Source: Arenibacterium halophilum
GTDB taxonomy: Bacteria; Pseudomonadota; Alphaproteobacteria; Rhodobacterales; Rhodobacteraceae
DNA length: 64,000 nucleotides
Direction: 5' to 3'
Assembly: GCF_005938225.1 (NCBI RefSeq)
Contig: NZ_VCPC01000001.1
Coordinates: 930,001 to 994,000 of the forward strand
The position numbers were made by a program, and so were the translations under genes. The notes beneath the pieces were generated by a model. That model saw only the letters and a list, made by a program, of their open reading frames with translations, did not search any database and had not been told where the DNA came from. How positions within the stretch are numbered: the first letter of the stretch is position 1; each line of letters opens with the position of its first letter. This document shows, in pieces, positions 17,773-26,816 of this stretch.

Positions 17773-18210
17773 ATGCGTGCAGTGATTCAACGGGTAACCG
17801 AGGCCCGCGTCACCGTTGGCGGCGCGGTGATCGGAGAGATCGGCATGGGCGCGATGATCCTTGTCTGCGCAATGCAGGGCGATGACGACGCGCGGGCCGA
17901 GGCGCTGGCCGCCAAGATCGCCAAGCTGCGCATCTTCCGCGACGAAGACGATCGCATGAACCGATCGCTGCTGGATTGCGGAGGCGCGGCGCTGGTAATC
18001 AGCCAGTTCACGCTGGCCGCCGACACCTCGCGCGGGAACCGGCCGGGGTTCTCCTCGGCCGCCGCGCCTGCGGATGGGGAACGGCTGTACGAACATTTCA
18101 CCCGCGCACTGGCGGCGCAGGGCGTGCCGGTGGCCACGGGGCGCTTTGGCGCCGACATGGCCGTGTCGCTGGTGAACGACGGCCCGACGACGATCTGGAT
18201 GGAGGCATGA
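17773..18210 (+). CDS. dtd: D-aminoacyl-tRNA deacylase
   Basis: A 145-residue protein of normal DTD length, which removes D-amino acids (and glycine) mischarged on tRNAs. The family start [20 protein letters not shown], the [20 protein letters not shown] active-site segment (SQFTL plus the Gly-cisPro-type GNRPGFS) and the C-terminal [17 protein letters not shown] are all present. A GGAGAGG Shine-Dalgarno overlaps the end of the nitroreductase gene. The stop overlaps the next ATG as ATGA, so it is coupled to the glycerate kinase gene. Confidence 0.96.
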   Translation: MRAVIQRVTEARVTVGGAVIGEIGMGAMILVCAMQGDDDARAEALAAKIAKLRIFRDEDDRMNRSLLDCGGAALVISQFTLAADTSRGNRPGFSSAAAPADGERLYEHFTRALAAQGVPVATGRFGADMAVSLVNDGPTTIWMEA

Positions 18211-19310
18211 GCACCCCCGCAGATCTGGCGCACGCGATCTGGCAGGCCGGGGTCGATGCGGTGGGCGGCTACGCCGCGACCGAGGCGGCCCTGAGCGACT
18301 TACCCCGCCCCGACTGCATCCTTGCCGTCGGCAAAGCGGCCGGAGAGATGACACGCGCCGCGCTGACCCGCTTCCCGGGCGTGCCCGCACTGGTGGTGAC
18401 CAAGGACGGCCACGCCAAGGGGTTGACCGGCGCCGAGGTGATCGAATCCGCCCACCCGGTGCCCGATGCGCGCAGCCTGCGCGGCGGGGCCGCCCTGCGC
18501 ACAGCTGTGGGCGAGATGGCTCACGGGTCGCGCCTGTTGCTGCTGGTCTCGGGTGGGGCATCTGCCCTGGCCGAGGATCTGGTGCCGGGCTCCACGCTGG
18601 ACGATCTGGCCGCGCTGAACCGGCGCCTGCTGGGCGCGGGGCTCGACATTACGGCGATGAACGAACAGCGGCGCCAGATCAGCCGCGTGAAAGGCGGCGG
18701 GCTGCTGTCGGGCTTTGCTGGCGCGCATGTGGACGTGCTGGCGATCTCGGACGTTCCGGGCGACGATCTGGCGGTGATCGGATCGGGCATCGGCGCGCCG
18801 CCAGACGATTTCGTGCCGGGCTGCACCACCCGCATTATCGCCAGCAACACCATTGCGCGCGATGCCGCCGCCGCCCATGCGGACGGGCTGGGGCTGATCG
18901 TGCAAGACAACCGCGAGGCGCTGCATGACGACCTGAGCGCGCTCGCCGAAACATGGGGCCCGCGCATCCGCAACATGGCCCCCGGCGTGCTGATTCTGGG
19001 CGGCGAACCCACCGTTCACCTGCCCGACGATCCCGGCGAAGGCGGGCGCAATCAGGCGCTGGCGCTGGCCCTCGCGCGCGAGATTTCGGGAACCAAGGGC
19101 CTTGCCGTGATCGTCGGAGGCACCGATGGCAGCGATGGCCCGACCGATGCGGCAGGCGGCCTTGTCACTGGCGCAACATGGGCACCCAGCGCGGCCGACG
19201 CCTTGGAACGCGCCGATTCGGGCCCGTTCCTGCGATCCGCCGGGGCACTTCTGACGACCGGGCCAACCGGAACCAACGTGATGGATTTATTAGTCGCCGT
19301 GCGGGTTTAG
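18207..19310 (+). CDS. Glycerate 2-kinase (DUF4147/MOFRL), short form
   Basis: A 367-residue kinase. The N-terminal DUF4147 domain contains the glycine-rich [19 protein letters not shown] and [14 protein letters not shown]. The C-terminal MOFRL domain contains [30 protein letters not shown] and [18 protein letters not shown]. Members phosphorylate D-glycerate to 2-phosphoglycerate in the serine/tartronate/glyoxylate routes. It is shorter than the usual 410-440 residues, mainly at the N-terminus, but the conserved motifs are intact. It overlaps dtd by ATGA. With the nitroreductase and dtd it forms a small mixed operon. Confidence 0.9.
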   Translation: MSTPADLAHAIWQAGVDAVGGYAATEAALSDLPRPDCILAVGKAAGEMTRAALTRFPGVPALVVTKDGHAKGLTGAEVIESAHPVPDARSLRGGAALRTAVGEMAHGSRLLLLVSGGASALAEDLVPGSTLDDLAALNRRLLGAGLDITAMNEQRRQISRVKGGGLLSGFAGAHVDVLAISDVPGDDLAVIGSGIGAPPDDFVPGCTTRIIASNTIARDAAAAHADGLGLIVQDNREALHDDLSALAETWGPRIRNMAPGVLILGGEPTVHLPDDPGEGGRNQALALALAREISGTKGLAVIVGGTDGSDGPTDAAGGLVTGATWAPSAADALERADSGPFLRSAGALLTTGPTGTNVMDLLVAVRV

Positions 19311-19381
19311 CACCCTATCTTGACGCGCACCCCACTTGCGCGCGGTTGACAGCCGCACCGCATCAAACGAAACAGGCGCCC

Positions 19382-21379
19382 ATGACTTCCACGAACGCCC
19401 TGCGCGATATCGAAGAGCTTCCCGATCTTGGGATCACCTTGTCAGACGGCTGCCGACTGTCCACCCGGGTCTGGCGCCCCAAGGATGCAGAAACCGATCC
19501 GGTTCCGGTGATCCTTGAATACCTGCCCTATCGCAAACGCGATGGCACCTGCGCCCGCGATGCGCTGACCCATCCCTACTTCGCCAAGCGCGGCTACGCC
19601 TGCCTGCGTGTCGACATGCGCGGCAATGGCGACAGCGACGGCCTGATGGAGGATGAATACACCCGGCAGGAACTGGACGATGCGGTCGAGGTGATCGAAT
19701 GGGCCGCCGCGCAGCCGTGGTGCAACGGAAACGTGGGCATGATGGGGATCAGCTGGGGCGGCTTCAATTCGCTTCAGGTCGCCGCGATGCAGCCCGAGGC
19801 GCTGAAAGCGATCATCACGCTGTGTTCCACGGTCGACCGCTTTGCCGACGACATTCATTACAAGGGCGGCGCGCTGCTGAACGAGAACCTTGGCTGGGGC
19901 GCCACGATGTGGAGCTATTCAAGCCGCGCGCCCGACCCGGCCCTGCGCCCCGACGACTGGCGCGAGATATGGCTCGACCGGTTGAAAAACGAACCCTTTC
20001 TGCCGCAGGTCTGGCTGCGCCACCAGCGCCGCGATGCCTATTGGCGGCACGGGTCGGTCTGCGAGGATTTCGGCGCGATCAAAGCGCGCGTTCTGGCCGT
20101 GGGCGGCTGGAGCGACAGCTACAAGAACGCCGTGCCGCAACTGGTCGAACAGGTGCCCGGCGCCAAGGGGATCGTTGGCCCCTGGGTGCACAAGTATCCG
20201 CATTTCGCCGTGCCCGAACCGCGCATCGGGTTCCTGCAAGAAGCGCTCCGCTGGTGGGATCGCTGGCTGAAGGGCATCGACACGGGCGTTGAAGGTGACC
20301 CGGAGTATCGCGCCTACCTGATGGACGGGGTGCGCCCCGCGACATGGTACACCGAACGCCCCGGCCGCTGGATTACCGAACAGGGCGGCGCCACGGCCCA
20401 TTTGCCGGTTGAAACCTGGCATCTGGGCGACGGCACGCTGTCGCGCGAGACGCCGGGTGCTTTGAGCATTACGGTCGACTCGCCCGCCGATTGCGGCGCG
20501 GCCTCGGGCGAATATTGCGCCATCTGGCTGGGCCCCGAACTTCCGGGCGATCAGCGCGGCGACGATGCTTTTTCCGCCTGTTTCGACAGCGTCCCGGCAG
20601 CGCACGACATGGATATCGTGGGCGCTCCGGCCATCCGCCTGCGGCTTTCGGCGGATCGCCCGCAGGGACAGATCGCCGTGCGCCTGAACCACATTCACCC
20701 CGATGGCGCCTCGACCCGGATCACCTATGGCGTGCTGAACCTGTCGCATCGCGACAGCCCGGCCAGCCCGGAACCGCTGGTTCCGGGGCAGTCTTATGAC
20801 ATCGCGCTGGATCTTGATCACATCGCCTATCGCCTGCCTGCGGGCCATCGGTTGCGGGTTGCGATCTCTTCCGCCTATTGGCCGCTGCTCTGGCCTGCGC
20901 CCGAACGCGCGGCGGTGACGCTGCAGTCGGGGCAGGTCGATCTGCCGCTGCGCCCTGCGGCGACCGATGCGGAATGGGTCTTTCCCGAGCCCGACGCGGA
21001 AGCGCCCTGGCAGACCGAGACATTGCGCGAAGGCCGCAATATCCGACGCAGCGAAATCGACCATGCCACCGGCGAGGTTCATCTGGTGATCGAGGACGAT
21101 TTCGGCAAGCTTCGCGACGCCGACCACGGCCTGATCTCTGGAACGATTGCCCGCGAACGCTGGAGCATCCACCCCGACAGCCCGACCTCGGCCCGGGGCG
21201 AATGCCACTGGACCGATGAACTGGAGCGTGACGGGATTCGCCTGCGCACGGAAACCTTCAGCGCCATGTGGTCGGACGCCGACAGCTTTCATCTTTCAGC
21301 CCGGCTGGAGGCCTACGAAAACGACGAATTGGTGTATGATCGTGATGTCCGTGACACGATCGCACGCGATAATCTGTGA
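19382..21379 (+). CDS. CocE/NonD-family (X-Pro dipeptidyl-peptidase S15) hydrolase
   Basis: A 665-residue serine hydrolase. The alpha/beta hydrolase part holds the nucleophile elbow GISWGGF with Ser124 and an oxyanion segment around EYLPYRKRDG. A C-terminal jelly-roll (X-Pro dipeptidyl-peptidase C-terminal) domain spans roughly residues 330-560, followed by about 100 further residues. No signal peptide, so cytoplasmic. CocE-type enzymes cleave esters or N-terminal X-Pro peptides. It lies directly upstream of a peptide-type ABC importer, suggesting that it hydrolyses the imported compound; this is inferred from context. Confidence 0.9.
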   Translation: MTSTNALRDIEELPDLGITLSDGCRLSTRVWRPKDAETDPVPVILEYLPYRKRDGTCARDALTHPYFAKRGYACLRVDMRGNGDSDGLMEDEYTRQELDDAVEVIEWAAAQPWCNGNVGMMGISWGGFNSLQVAAMQPEALKAIITLCSTVDRFADDIHYKGGALLNENLGWGATMWSYSSRAPDPALRPDDWREIWLDRLKNEPFLPQVWLRHQRRDAYWRHGSVCEDFGAIKARVLAVGGWSDSYKNAVPQLVEQVPGAKGIVGPWVHKYPHFAVPEPRIGFLQEALRWWDRWLKGIDTGVEGDPEYRAYLMDGVRPATWYTERPGRWITEQGGATAHLPVETWHLGDGTLSRETPGALSITVDSPADCGAASGEYCAIWLGPELPGDQRGDDAFSACFDSVPAAHDMDIVGAPAIRLRLSADRPQGQIAVRLNHIHPDGASTRITYGVLNLSHRDSPASPEPLVPGQSYDIALDLDHIAYRLPAGHRLRVAISSAYWPLLWPAPERAAVTLQSGQVDLPLRPAATDAEWVFPEPDAEAPWQTETLREGRNIRRSEIDHATGEVHLVIEDDFGKLRDADHGLISGTIARERWSIHPDSPTSARGECHWTDELERDGIRLRTETFSAMWSDADSFHLSARLEAYENDELVYDRDVRDTIARDNL

Positions 21380-21501
21380 CGCGCCGGCGGGATGGTCCCG
21401 CCATTAAAGCTTGCGACACAGGCGGAAATGCGCCAACGTTGACTCACCAATCAACAAAAACTGTGTTCAAGCACGGACTAAAACAACCGGGAGACTTTCG
21501 A

Positions 21502-23085
21502 ATGAAAGACCAACTTGATTTCTACGCCAGCCGCGTGATGGCTGGCCGGATGAAACGCCGCGAGTTTATCGGCCGCGCCACGGCGCTTGGCCTGACAACC
21601 ACGCTTGCCACCGGACTTTACACCAACTCGGCCCGCGCAGCGACCCCGCAGAAAGGCGGCACGATCAAGGTCGGCATTCAGGGCGGTGCATCGTCGGACA
21701 GCCTTGATCCGGCCGTTGCCGCCAACGCCACGGCGACCTCGGTCAGCCGTCTCTGGGGGGAACCGCTGGTCGAACTGCACCCGCAGGGCGGGCTTGAAGG
21801 CAAGGTCGCGGAAAGCTGGGAAAGCTCGCCCGACGCCAAGGTCTGGCGCTTCAAGGTGCGTCAGGGAATCACCTTCTCGAACGGCAAGTCCGTCACCGCC
21901 GAAGACGTGCTGGCCACGATGGAGCGCCATTCGGGCGAAGACACCAAATCGGGCGCGCTGGGCATCATGCGCGGAATCGCGGGCATGTCGGTCGATGGCG
22001 ATACCTTCGTCGTCGAGCTGGAACAGCCCAACGCCGACCTGCCCTACCTGATGACCGACTACCACCTGATCATCCAGCCCAATGGCGGCAAGGACGATCC
22101 GACAGCCGCCATCGGCACCGGCCCCTATGTCCTGCAAGAGGTCGACATGGGCGTCCGCTTCGTCGCGTCGAAACGCGATGATTACTGGGGTGACATCGGC
22201 CATGCCGACACCATCGAGTTCATCGTCATCAACGATGACACCGCCCGCATGGCGGCGCTGCAATCGGGCCAGGTCGACATGGTCAACCGCGTCCCGCCGC
22301 GCACCGCCGGCCTGGTGGGCCGCGCGCCCAACATCGAGATCAAGACAACCGCAGGCCCGGGCCACTACGTGTTCATCATGCATTGCAACACGGCCCCCTT
22401 CGACAACAAGGATCTGCGGCTGGCGCTGAAATACGCCATCAACCGCGAGGAAATGGTCGAAAAGATCCTTTTCGGCTACGGCTCGGTCGGCAACGACACT
22501 CCGATCAACTCGTCCTACCCGCTGTACACGGCGCTGGAACAGCGCACCTATGACCCGGACAAGGCGAAGTTCCACTTCGAGAAATCGGGCCACGACGGTC
22601 CGGTGCTCCTGCGCACCTCGGACAACTCGTTCCCCAGCGCGCCCGACGCGGCAGCGCTGTTCCAGCAATCGGCGGCTGCGGCCGGCATCACGCTGGACAT
22701 CAAGCGCGAACCGAACGATGGCTACTGGTCGGAAGTCTGGAACGCCCAGCCGTTCTGCACCAGCTACTGGGGCGGCCGCCCGACGCAGGACTCGATGTTC
22801 TCGACGGCCTACCTGTCGTCGGCTGACTGGAACGATACACGGTTCTTCAACGACCGTTTCGACGAGCTGCTGTTCGCGGCGCGCGCCGAACTGGACGAAG
22901 CCAAGCGGACAGCGATGTACGCCGAAATGTCGATGCTGGTACATGACGAGGGCGGGCTGATCTGCCCGATGTTCAACGACTTCGTCGATGGCGTGGGCAA
23001 CCGCGTGGCAGGTTGGGAAGAGGCCAAGGTCGGCTTTGAACTCAACAACTTCTACGCTCCGATGAAGATGTGGGTCGCCGCCTGA
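21502..23085 (+). CDS. Peptide/opine-type ABC transporter substrate-binding protein (SBP family 5)
   Basis: A 527-residue periplasmic binding protein of the DppA/OppA family. The N-terminus has a Tat-like signal (KRREFIGRATALGL then TTLATGLYTNSARAA), so it is probably exported folded. Family 5 features include GGTIKVGIQGG at the mature start and the GTGPYVLQEVDMGVRF segment. GGGAG precedes the ATG at 21502. It is the first gene of the transporter operon, 122 bases after the CocE hydrolase, and its TGA lies one base before the permease ATG. The ligand (peptide, amide or opine) cannot be told from sequence. Confidence 0.92.
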   Translation: MKDQLDFYASRVMAGRMKRREFIGRATALGLTTTLATGLYTNSARAATPQKGGTIKVGIQGGASSDSLDPAVAANATATSVSRLWGEPLVELHPQGGLEGKVAESWESSPDAKVWRFKVRQGITFSNGKSVTAEDVLATMERHSGEDTKSGALGIMRGIAGMSVDGDTFVVELEQPNADLPYLMTDYHLIIQPNGGKDDPTAAIGTGPYVLQEVDMGVRFVASKRDDYWGDIGHADTIEFIVINDDTARMAALQSGQVDMVNRVPPRTAGLVGRAPNIEIKTTAGPGHYVFIMHCNTAPFDNKDLRLALKYAINREEMVEKILFGYGSVGNDTPINSSYPLYTALEQRTYDPDKAKFHFEKSGHDGPVLLRTSDNSFPSAPDAAALFQQSAAAAGITLDIKREPNDGYWSEVWNAQPFCTSYWGGRPTQDSMFSTAYLSSADWNDTRFFNDRFDELLFAARAELDEAKRTAMYAEMSMLVHDEGGLICPMFNDFVDGVGNRVAGWEEAKVGFELNNFYAPMKMWVAA

Positions 23086-23086
23086 T

Positions 23087-24043
23087 ATGGGCCCGATCGC
23101 AAGACTGTTGGCCCAGCGCATCGCGCTGGGTCTCCTCCTGCTGTTCCTCGTCTCGATCCTGATCTTCGCGGGCACGCAGATTCTGCCGGGGGATGTGGCA
23201 CAATCCATCCTCGGCCAATCCGCCACGCCAGAGGCGCTGGCCAACCTTCGGGCCGAACTGGGCCTGAACGAACCTGCTCTCAGCCGCTATTTCGCCTGGC
23301 TGGGTGGCGCCCTGACCGGAGACCTCGGCACCGCGCTGACTTCCGGGCAGGACATCGCAGACCAGCTGTGGACCCGCATGGGCAATACGCTGTTCCTTGC
23401 CTTCTGGGCCGCGCTCGTGTCGGTGCCACTGGCCATTTTTCTCGGCCTGCTCGCCGTGCGCTACCGTGATAAATGGCCGGACAAATTGATCTCGGCAGTA
23501 ACGCTGGCCTCGATCTCGGTGCCCGAATTCCTGATCGGCTATGTGCTGATGTATTTCATCGGGGTCAAACTGGGCTGGGCGCCGTCGGTGTCGACCATCT
23601 ACCCCTCGATGAGCCTTGGTGCCAAACTTCACTCCATCGCCCTGCCCGTTGCCGTGCTGACGCTGGTGGTGCTGGCGCATATGATGCGGATGACCCGCGC
23701 GGCGATCCTGAACGTGATGCAATCGGCCTATATCGAAACGGCCGAGCTGAAGGGCATGACGATGTTCCGGATCATCTGGCGCCACGCCTTCCCGAACTCG
23801 ATCGCGCCCGTGGTCAACGTGGTGATGCTGAACCTCGCCTATTTGGTGGTCGGCGTCGTGGTGATCGAGGTGGTGTTCACCTATCCCGGCATGGGCCAAT
23901 ATCTGGTCGATCACGTCAGCAAGCGCGACGTGCCGGTGGTGCAGGCCTGCGGCCTGATCTTCGCCGCCGTCTATATCGGGCTGAACCTTGTGGCCGATAT
24001 CGTGTCGATCCTGTCGAACCCGCGGTTGAGGCACCCGAAATGA
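23087..24043 (+). CDS. ABC transporter permease, DppB type
   Basis: A 318-residue inner-membrane permease with about six transmembrane segments. The N-terminal ARLLAQRIALGLLLLFLVSI and the LPGDVAQSILGQSATPEAL segment are typical of DppB/OppB. The cytoplasmic EAA loop (ETAELKGMTMFRIIWRHAFPN) contacts the ATPase, and the C-terminal part ends in FTYPGMGQYLVDHVSKRDVP. It pairs with the DppC-type permease 34 bases downstream and follows the binding protein by one base. Confidence 0.93.
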   Translation: MGPIARLLAQRIALGLLLLFLVSILIFAGTQILPGDVAQSILGQSATPEALANLRAELGLNEPALSRYFAWLGGALTGDLGTALTSGQDIADQLWTRMGNTLFLAFWAALVSVPLAIFLGLLAVRYRDKWPDKLISAVTLASISVPEFLIGYVLMYFIGVKLGWAPSVSTIYPSMSLGAKLHSIALPVAVLTLVVLAHMMRMTRAAILNVMQSAYIETAELKGMTMFRIIWRHAFPNSIAPVVNVVMLNLAYLVVGVVVIEVVFTYPGMGQYLVDHVSKRDVPVVQACGLIFAAVYIGLNLVADIVSILSNPRLRHPK

Positions 24044-24077
24044 GCCGCCCGCAGAACCCGAATGAATGGAGCGGAGC

Positions 24078-24890
24078 ATGAGGATTCCCTTTGCCGCCGC
24101 CGTCGGCCTTTTCTTTACCGCGGCCTATTTCCTTGCGGCGATCTTTGCGCCGCTCATCGCCCCCTATGGGCTTGCCGAAATCGTCGGCGGCGTGTGGGAA
24201 CCGGCCAGCGCCGAGCATTGGCTTGGCACCGACAACATCGGCCGCGACCTGCTTAGCCGGATGATCTATGGCGGGCGCACGACGATCTTCATCGCCGCCG
24301 CCGCCACCGTGCTCAGCTTTACCACGGGCGCCGTGCTGGGGCTGCTGGCCGCCGTGCTCGGGGGCTGGGCCGATCAGGTGCTGTCGCGCTTTGTCGATCT
24401 GATCATGTCGATCCCCACGCTGATCTTCGCGCTTGTGGTGCTGTCGGTGATGCCCGTCACCCTGCCGGTGCTGGTTCTGGTGATGGGGCTGCTGGATTCC
24501 ACTCGCGTCTACCGGCTGGCCCGCGCCGTGGCGGTGGACATCAACGTGATGGACTACGTCGAAGCCGCCCGCCTGCGCGGCGAAGGCAACACTTGGGTGA
24601 TCTTCCGGGAAATCCTGCCCAACGCCCTGTCGCCGCTGGTTGCGGAAATGGGCCTGCGCTTCATCTTCATGGTGCTCTTCGTGTCGACCCTGTCGTTCCT
24701 GGGCCTCGGCATCCAGCCGCCCGCTGCAGACTGGGGCGGCATCGTGAAGGAAAACAAGGACGGTATCATCTACGGCATCCCCGCCGCGCTGGTCCCGGCC
24801 ATTGCCATCGCCACGCTGGCCATCTCGGTCAACCTCGTGGCCGACTGGGTGCTGAACCGCACCACCTCGCTGAAAGGAGGCCGCGGATGA
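24078..24890 (+). CDS. ABC transporter permease, DppC type
   Basis: A 270-residue permease with five to six membrane spans. DppC hallmarks are HWLGTDNIGRDLLSRMIYGG and the EAA loop EAARLRGEGNTWVIFREILPN. The ATG at 24078 is preferred to the one at 24066 because GGAG sits at a normal distance before it. Its stop overlaps the start of the ATPase gene (ATGA), giving translational coupling within the importer operon. The usual long N-terminal cytoplasmic extension of DppC is short here. Confidence 0.92.
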   Translation: MRIPFAAAVGLFFTAAYFLAAIFAPLIAPYGLAEIVGGVWEPASAEHWLGTDNIGRDLLSRMIYGGRTTIFIAAAATVLSFTTGAVLGLLAAVLGGWADQVLSRFVDLIMSIPTLIFALVVLSVMPVTLPVLVLVMGLLDSTRVYRLARAVAVDINVMDYVEAARLRGEGNTWVIFREILPNALSPLVAEMGLRFIFMVLFVSTLSFLGLGIQPPAADWGGIVKENKDGIIYGIPAALVPAIAIATLAISVNLVADWVLNRTTSLKGGRG

Positions 24891-26524
24891 GTGAGCCGCT
24901 TCTGAAAGTCCGCGATCTGAAGATTGGCGCCACCGTCTACCCGCCCGGTGAACGCCCGCATGACATCGAAATCGTGCATGGCGTGTCCTTCGATCTGCAA
25001 CCGGGCGAAGTTCTGGGGCTGATCGGAGAATCCGGCGCCGGCAAATCGACCATCGGTCTGGCCTCGATGGCCTATGGCCGTGGCGGGGTCGAGATCACCG
25101 GCGGCGAGGTCTGGGTCAACGGGCGGGACATCCTGAACATCGGCCTGCGCGGCGTACGCCGCCTGCGTGGGGCCGAGGTCACCTATGTTTCGCAATCGGC
25201 GGCCGCCTCTTTCAATCCCGCACGCAAGATCATGGAGCAGGTGACCGAGGCGGCAATCCTGCACGGCCGCTGCTCCAAGTCCGAAGCGGAAGAGCGCGCC
25301 GTGGCCCTGTTCCGCAAGCTTGGCCTGCCGAACCCCGAAAAGATCGGCAACCGCTATCCGCACCAGGTCTCGGGCGGCCAGCTGCAACGCTGCATGACCG
25401 CGCTGGCGCTGTGCCCGCAACCCGATCTGGTGGTGTTCGACGAACCCACCACCGCGCTGGACGTGACCACTCAGATCGACGTGCTGGCCGCGATCAAGGA
25501 AGCGATCCGCGACACCGGCGTGGCCGCGCTTTATATCACGCACGATCTGGCCGTGGTGGCGCAGGTCAGCGACCACATCATGGTGCTGCGCAATGGCGAC
25601 ATGGTCGAGTACGGCACCACCGACCAGATCATCAACGCCCCGCAAGAGGAATATACGCAGGCGCTGGTCTCGGTCCGCTCGATCGAACATCAGGAAAAGC
25701 AGCCGACGCCGCAACCGCTGCTAAGCGTCAACAACATCACCGCGCGCTACCGGGGCACAAATTTCGACGTCCTGAAGAAGGTCTCGGTCGATCTGCACCC
25801 CGGCCAGACGCTTGCCATCGTGGGCGAATCCGGTTCGGGCAAATCCACCCTTGCCCGCGTCATTACCGGGCTGCTGCCGCCGACCTCGGGCAAGATCGAC
25901 TTTGCAGGGCGCACGCTCTCGGGAGATCTGCAGGGCCGCAGCCGCGAAGACCTGCGCGAACTGCAGATGATCTACCAGATGGCCGATGTGGCGATGAACC
26001 CACGCCAGACGGTGGGCACCATCATCGGCCGCCCGCTCGAATTCTACTTCAACATGAAAGGCGCCGAAAAACGCCGCCGCATCCAGGAGTTGCTGGACGA
26101 GATCGAACTCGGCGACGGCTTCATCGACCGCTATCCCGCCGAACTCTCGGGCGGCCAGAAACAGCGCGTCTGCATCGCCCGCGCGCTGGCGGCCAAGCCC
26201 AAGCTCATCATCTGCGACGAGGTCACCTCGGCACTTGATCCGCTGGTCGCGGACGGCATCCTGAAACTGCTGCTGAACCTGCAGAAGATCGAGGATGTGG
26301 CCTATCTGTTCATCACCCACGACCTCGCCACGGTGCGCGCGATCGCCGATTCCATCGCGGTGATGTATCAGGGTAAAGTGGTGCGTTACGGGCCGAAAAG
26401 CCAGGTGCTCGCCCCGCCGTTCGACGACTACACCGACCTGCTCCTGTCCTCGGTCCCCGAGATGAAACTCGGCTGGCTCGAAGAGGTGCTGGACCATCGC
26501 CGCATGGAAAGCGCCGGAAACTGA
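24887..26524 (+). CDS. Fused dual ATP-binding protein of peptide-type ABC importer (DppD-DppF)
   Basis: A 545-residue protein with two complete ABC ATPase domains in one chain. Domain 1 (about residues 5-260) has Walker A GESGAGKST, signature VSGGQLQRC and Walker B VVFDEPTTALD. Domain 2 (about 280-530) has Walker A GESGSGKST, signature LSGGQKQRV and Walker B IICDEVTSALD. Both sites look catalytically intact. It energises the two permeases upstream. This fused form replaces separate DppD and DppF subunits, as in GsiA-like systems. It is the last gene of the operon. Confidence 0.94.
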   Translation: MSEPLLKVRDLKIGATVYPPGERPHDIEIVHGVSFDLQPGEVLGLIGESGAGKSTIGLASMAYGRGGVEITGGEVWVNGRDILNIGLRGVRRLRGAEVTYVSQSAAASFNPARKIMEQVTEAAILHGRCSKSEAEERAVALFRKLGLPNPEKIGNRYPHQVSGGQLQRCMTALALCPQPDLVVFDEPTTALDVTTQIDVLAAIKEAIRDTGVAALYITHDLAVVAQVSDHIMVLRNGDMVEYGTTDQIINAPQEEYTQALVSVRSIEHQEKQPTPQPLLSVNNITARYRGTNFDVLKKVSVDLHPGQTLAIVGESGSGKSTLARVITGLLPPTSGKIDFAGRTLSGDLQGRSREDLRELQMIYQMADVAMNPRQTVGTIIGRPLEFYFNMKGAEKRRRIQELLDEIELGDGFIDRYPAELSGGQKQRVCIARALAAKPKLIICDEVTSALDPLVADGILKLLLNLQKIEDVAYLFITHDLATVRAIADSIAVMYQGKVVRYGPKSQVLAPPFDDYTDLLLSSVPEMKLGWLEEVLDHRRMESAGN

Positions 26525-26536
26525 CGGTCAGTTTCC

Positions 26537-26559
26537 GCTTCTTCTTTGCATAAGTACTC
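26537..26559. repeat. Single-arm copy of the TTCTTCTTTG intergenic element
   Basis: The 23 bases starting GCTTCTTCTTTGCATAAGTA match the right arm of the inverted repeat at 14604-14626 at 21 of 23 positions. It begins 13 bases after the stop of the importer ATPase gene. Only one arm is visible here, so it cannot form the same hairpin by itself. Confidence 0.7.
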
Positions 26560-26726
26560 GAATTCCAACCGTTCCAAAGGCGGAGCGTCGGGGTTTTGAG
26601 CATGGCTCATGGGCTTCAAACGGGCCTCTGGTCTGGGACAGATGCCCCGCTGCAAGTCGCGGTATGAGGGGCATAGGCTCGTTGCCACGCATAGCCGTGG
26701 GCATACGCAAAAGGATCACCTGGTCC

Positions 26727-26755
26727 CGGTTTTCGCCGCGCGGATGCGAAAACCG
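26727..26755. terminator. Hairpin between convergent genes, possible bidirectional terminator
   Basis: A perfect 10-bp inverted repeat (CGGTTTTCGC at 26727-26736, GCGAAAACCG at 26746-26755) encloses a nine-base loop. The stem itself contains a T-run on one side and an A-run on the other. It lies between two convergent genes, where a bidirectional terminator would be expected. There is no classical terminal T-tract after the stem. Confidence 0.5.
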
Positions 26756-26816
26756 CGCGCCTCACTTCAAAGATATCTCAGCCGCACCAAAAGCGTCGCG
26801 CGAACGCTTCGGGAGA

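Larger units (their letters stand above)
26525..26816. other. Intergenic region between convergent genes with repeat arm and hairpin
   Basis: These 292 bases separate the importer ATPase gene (plus strand) from the small RTX gene (minus strand). They hold a single arm of the GCTTCTTCTTTG-AAGTACTC element (26537-26559) and a perfect hairpin at 26727-26755. I see no convincing coding sequence in the rest. Confidence 0.6.

Noticed and set aside
21502-23085. A frameshift or truncation in the importer binding protein
   Set aside because: The reading frame is continuous, has a complete signal and a normal length, and ends one base before the permease start.
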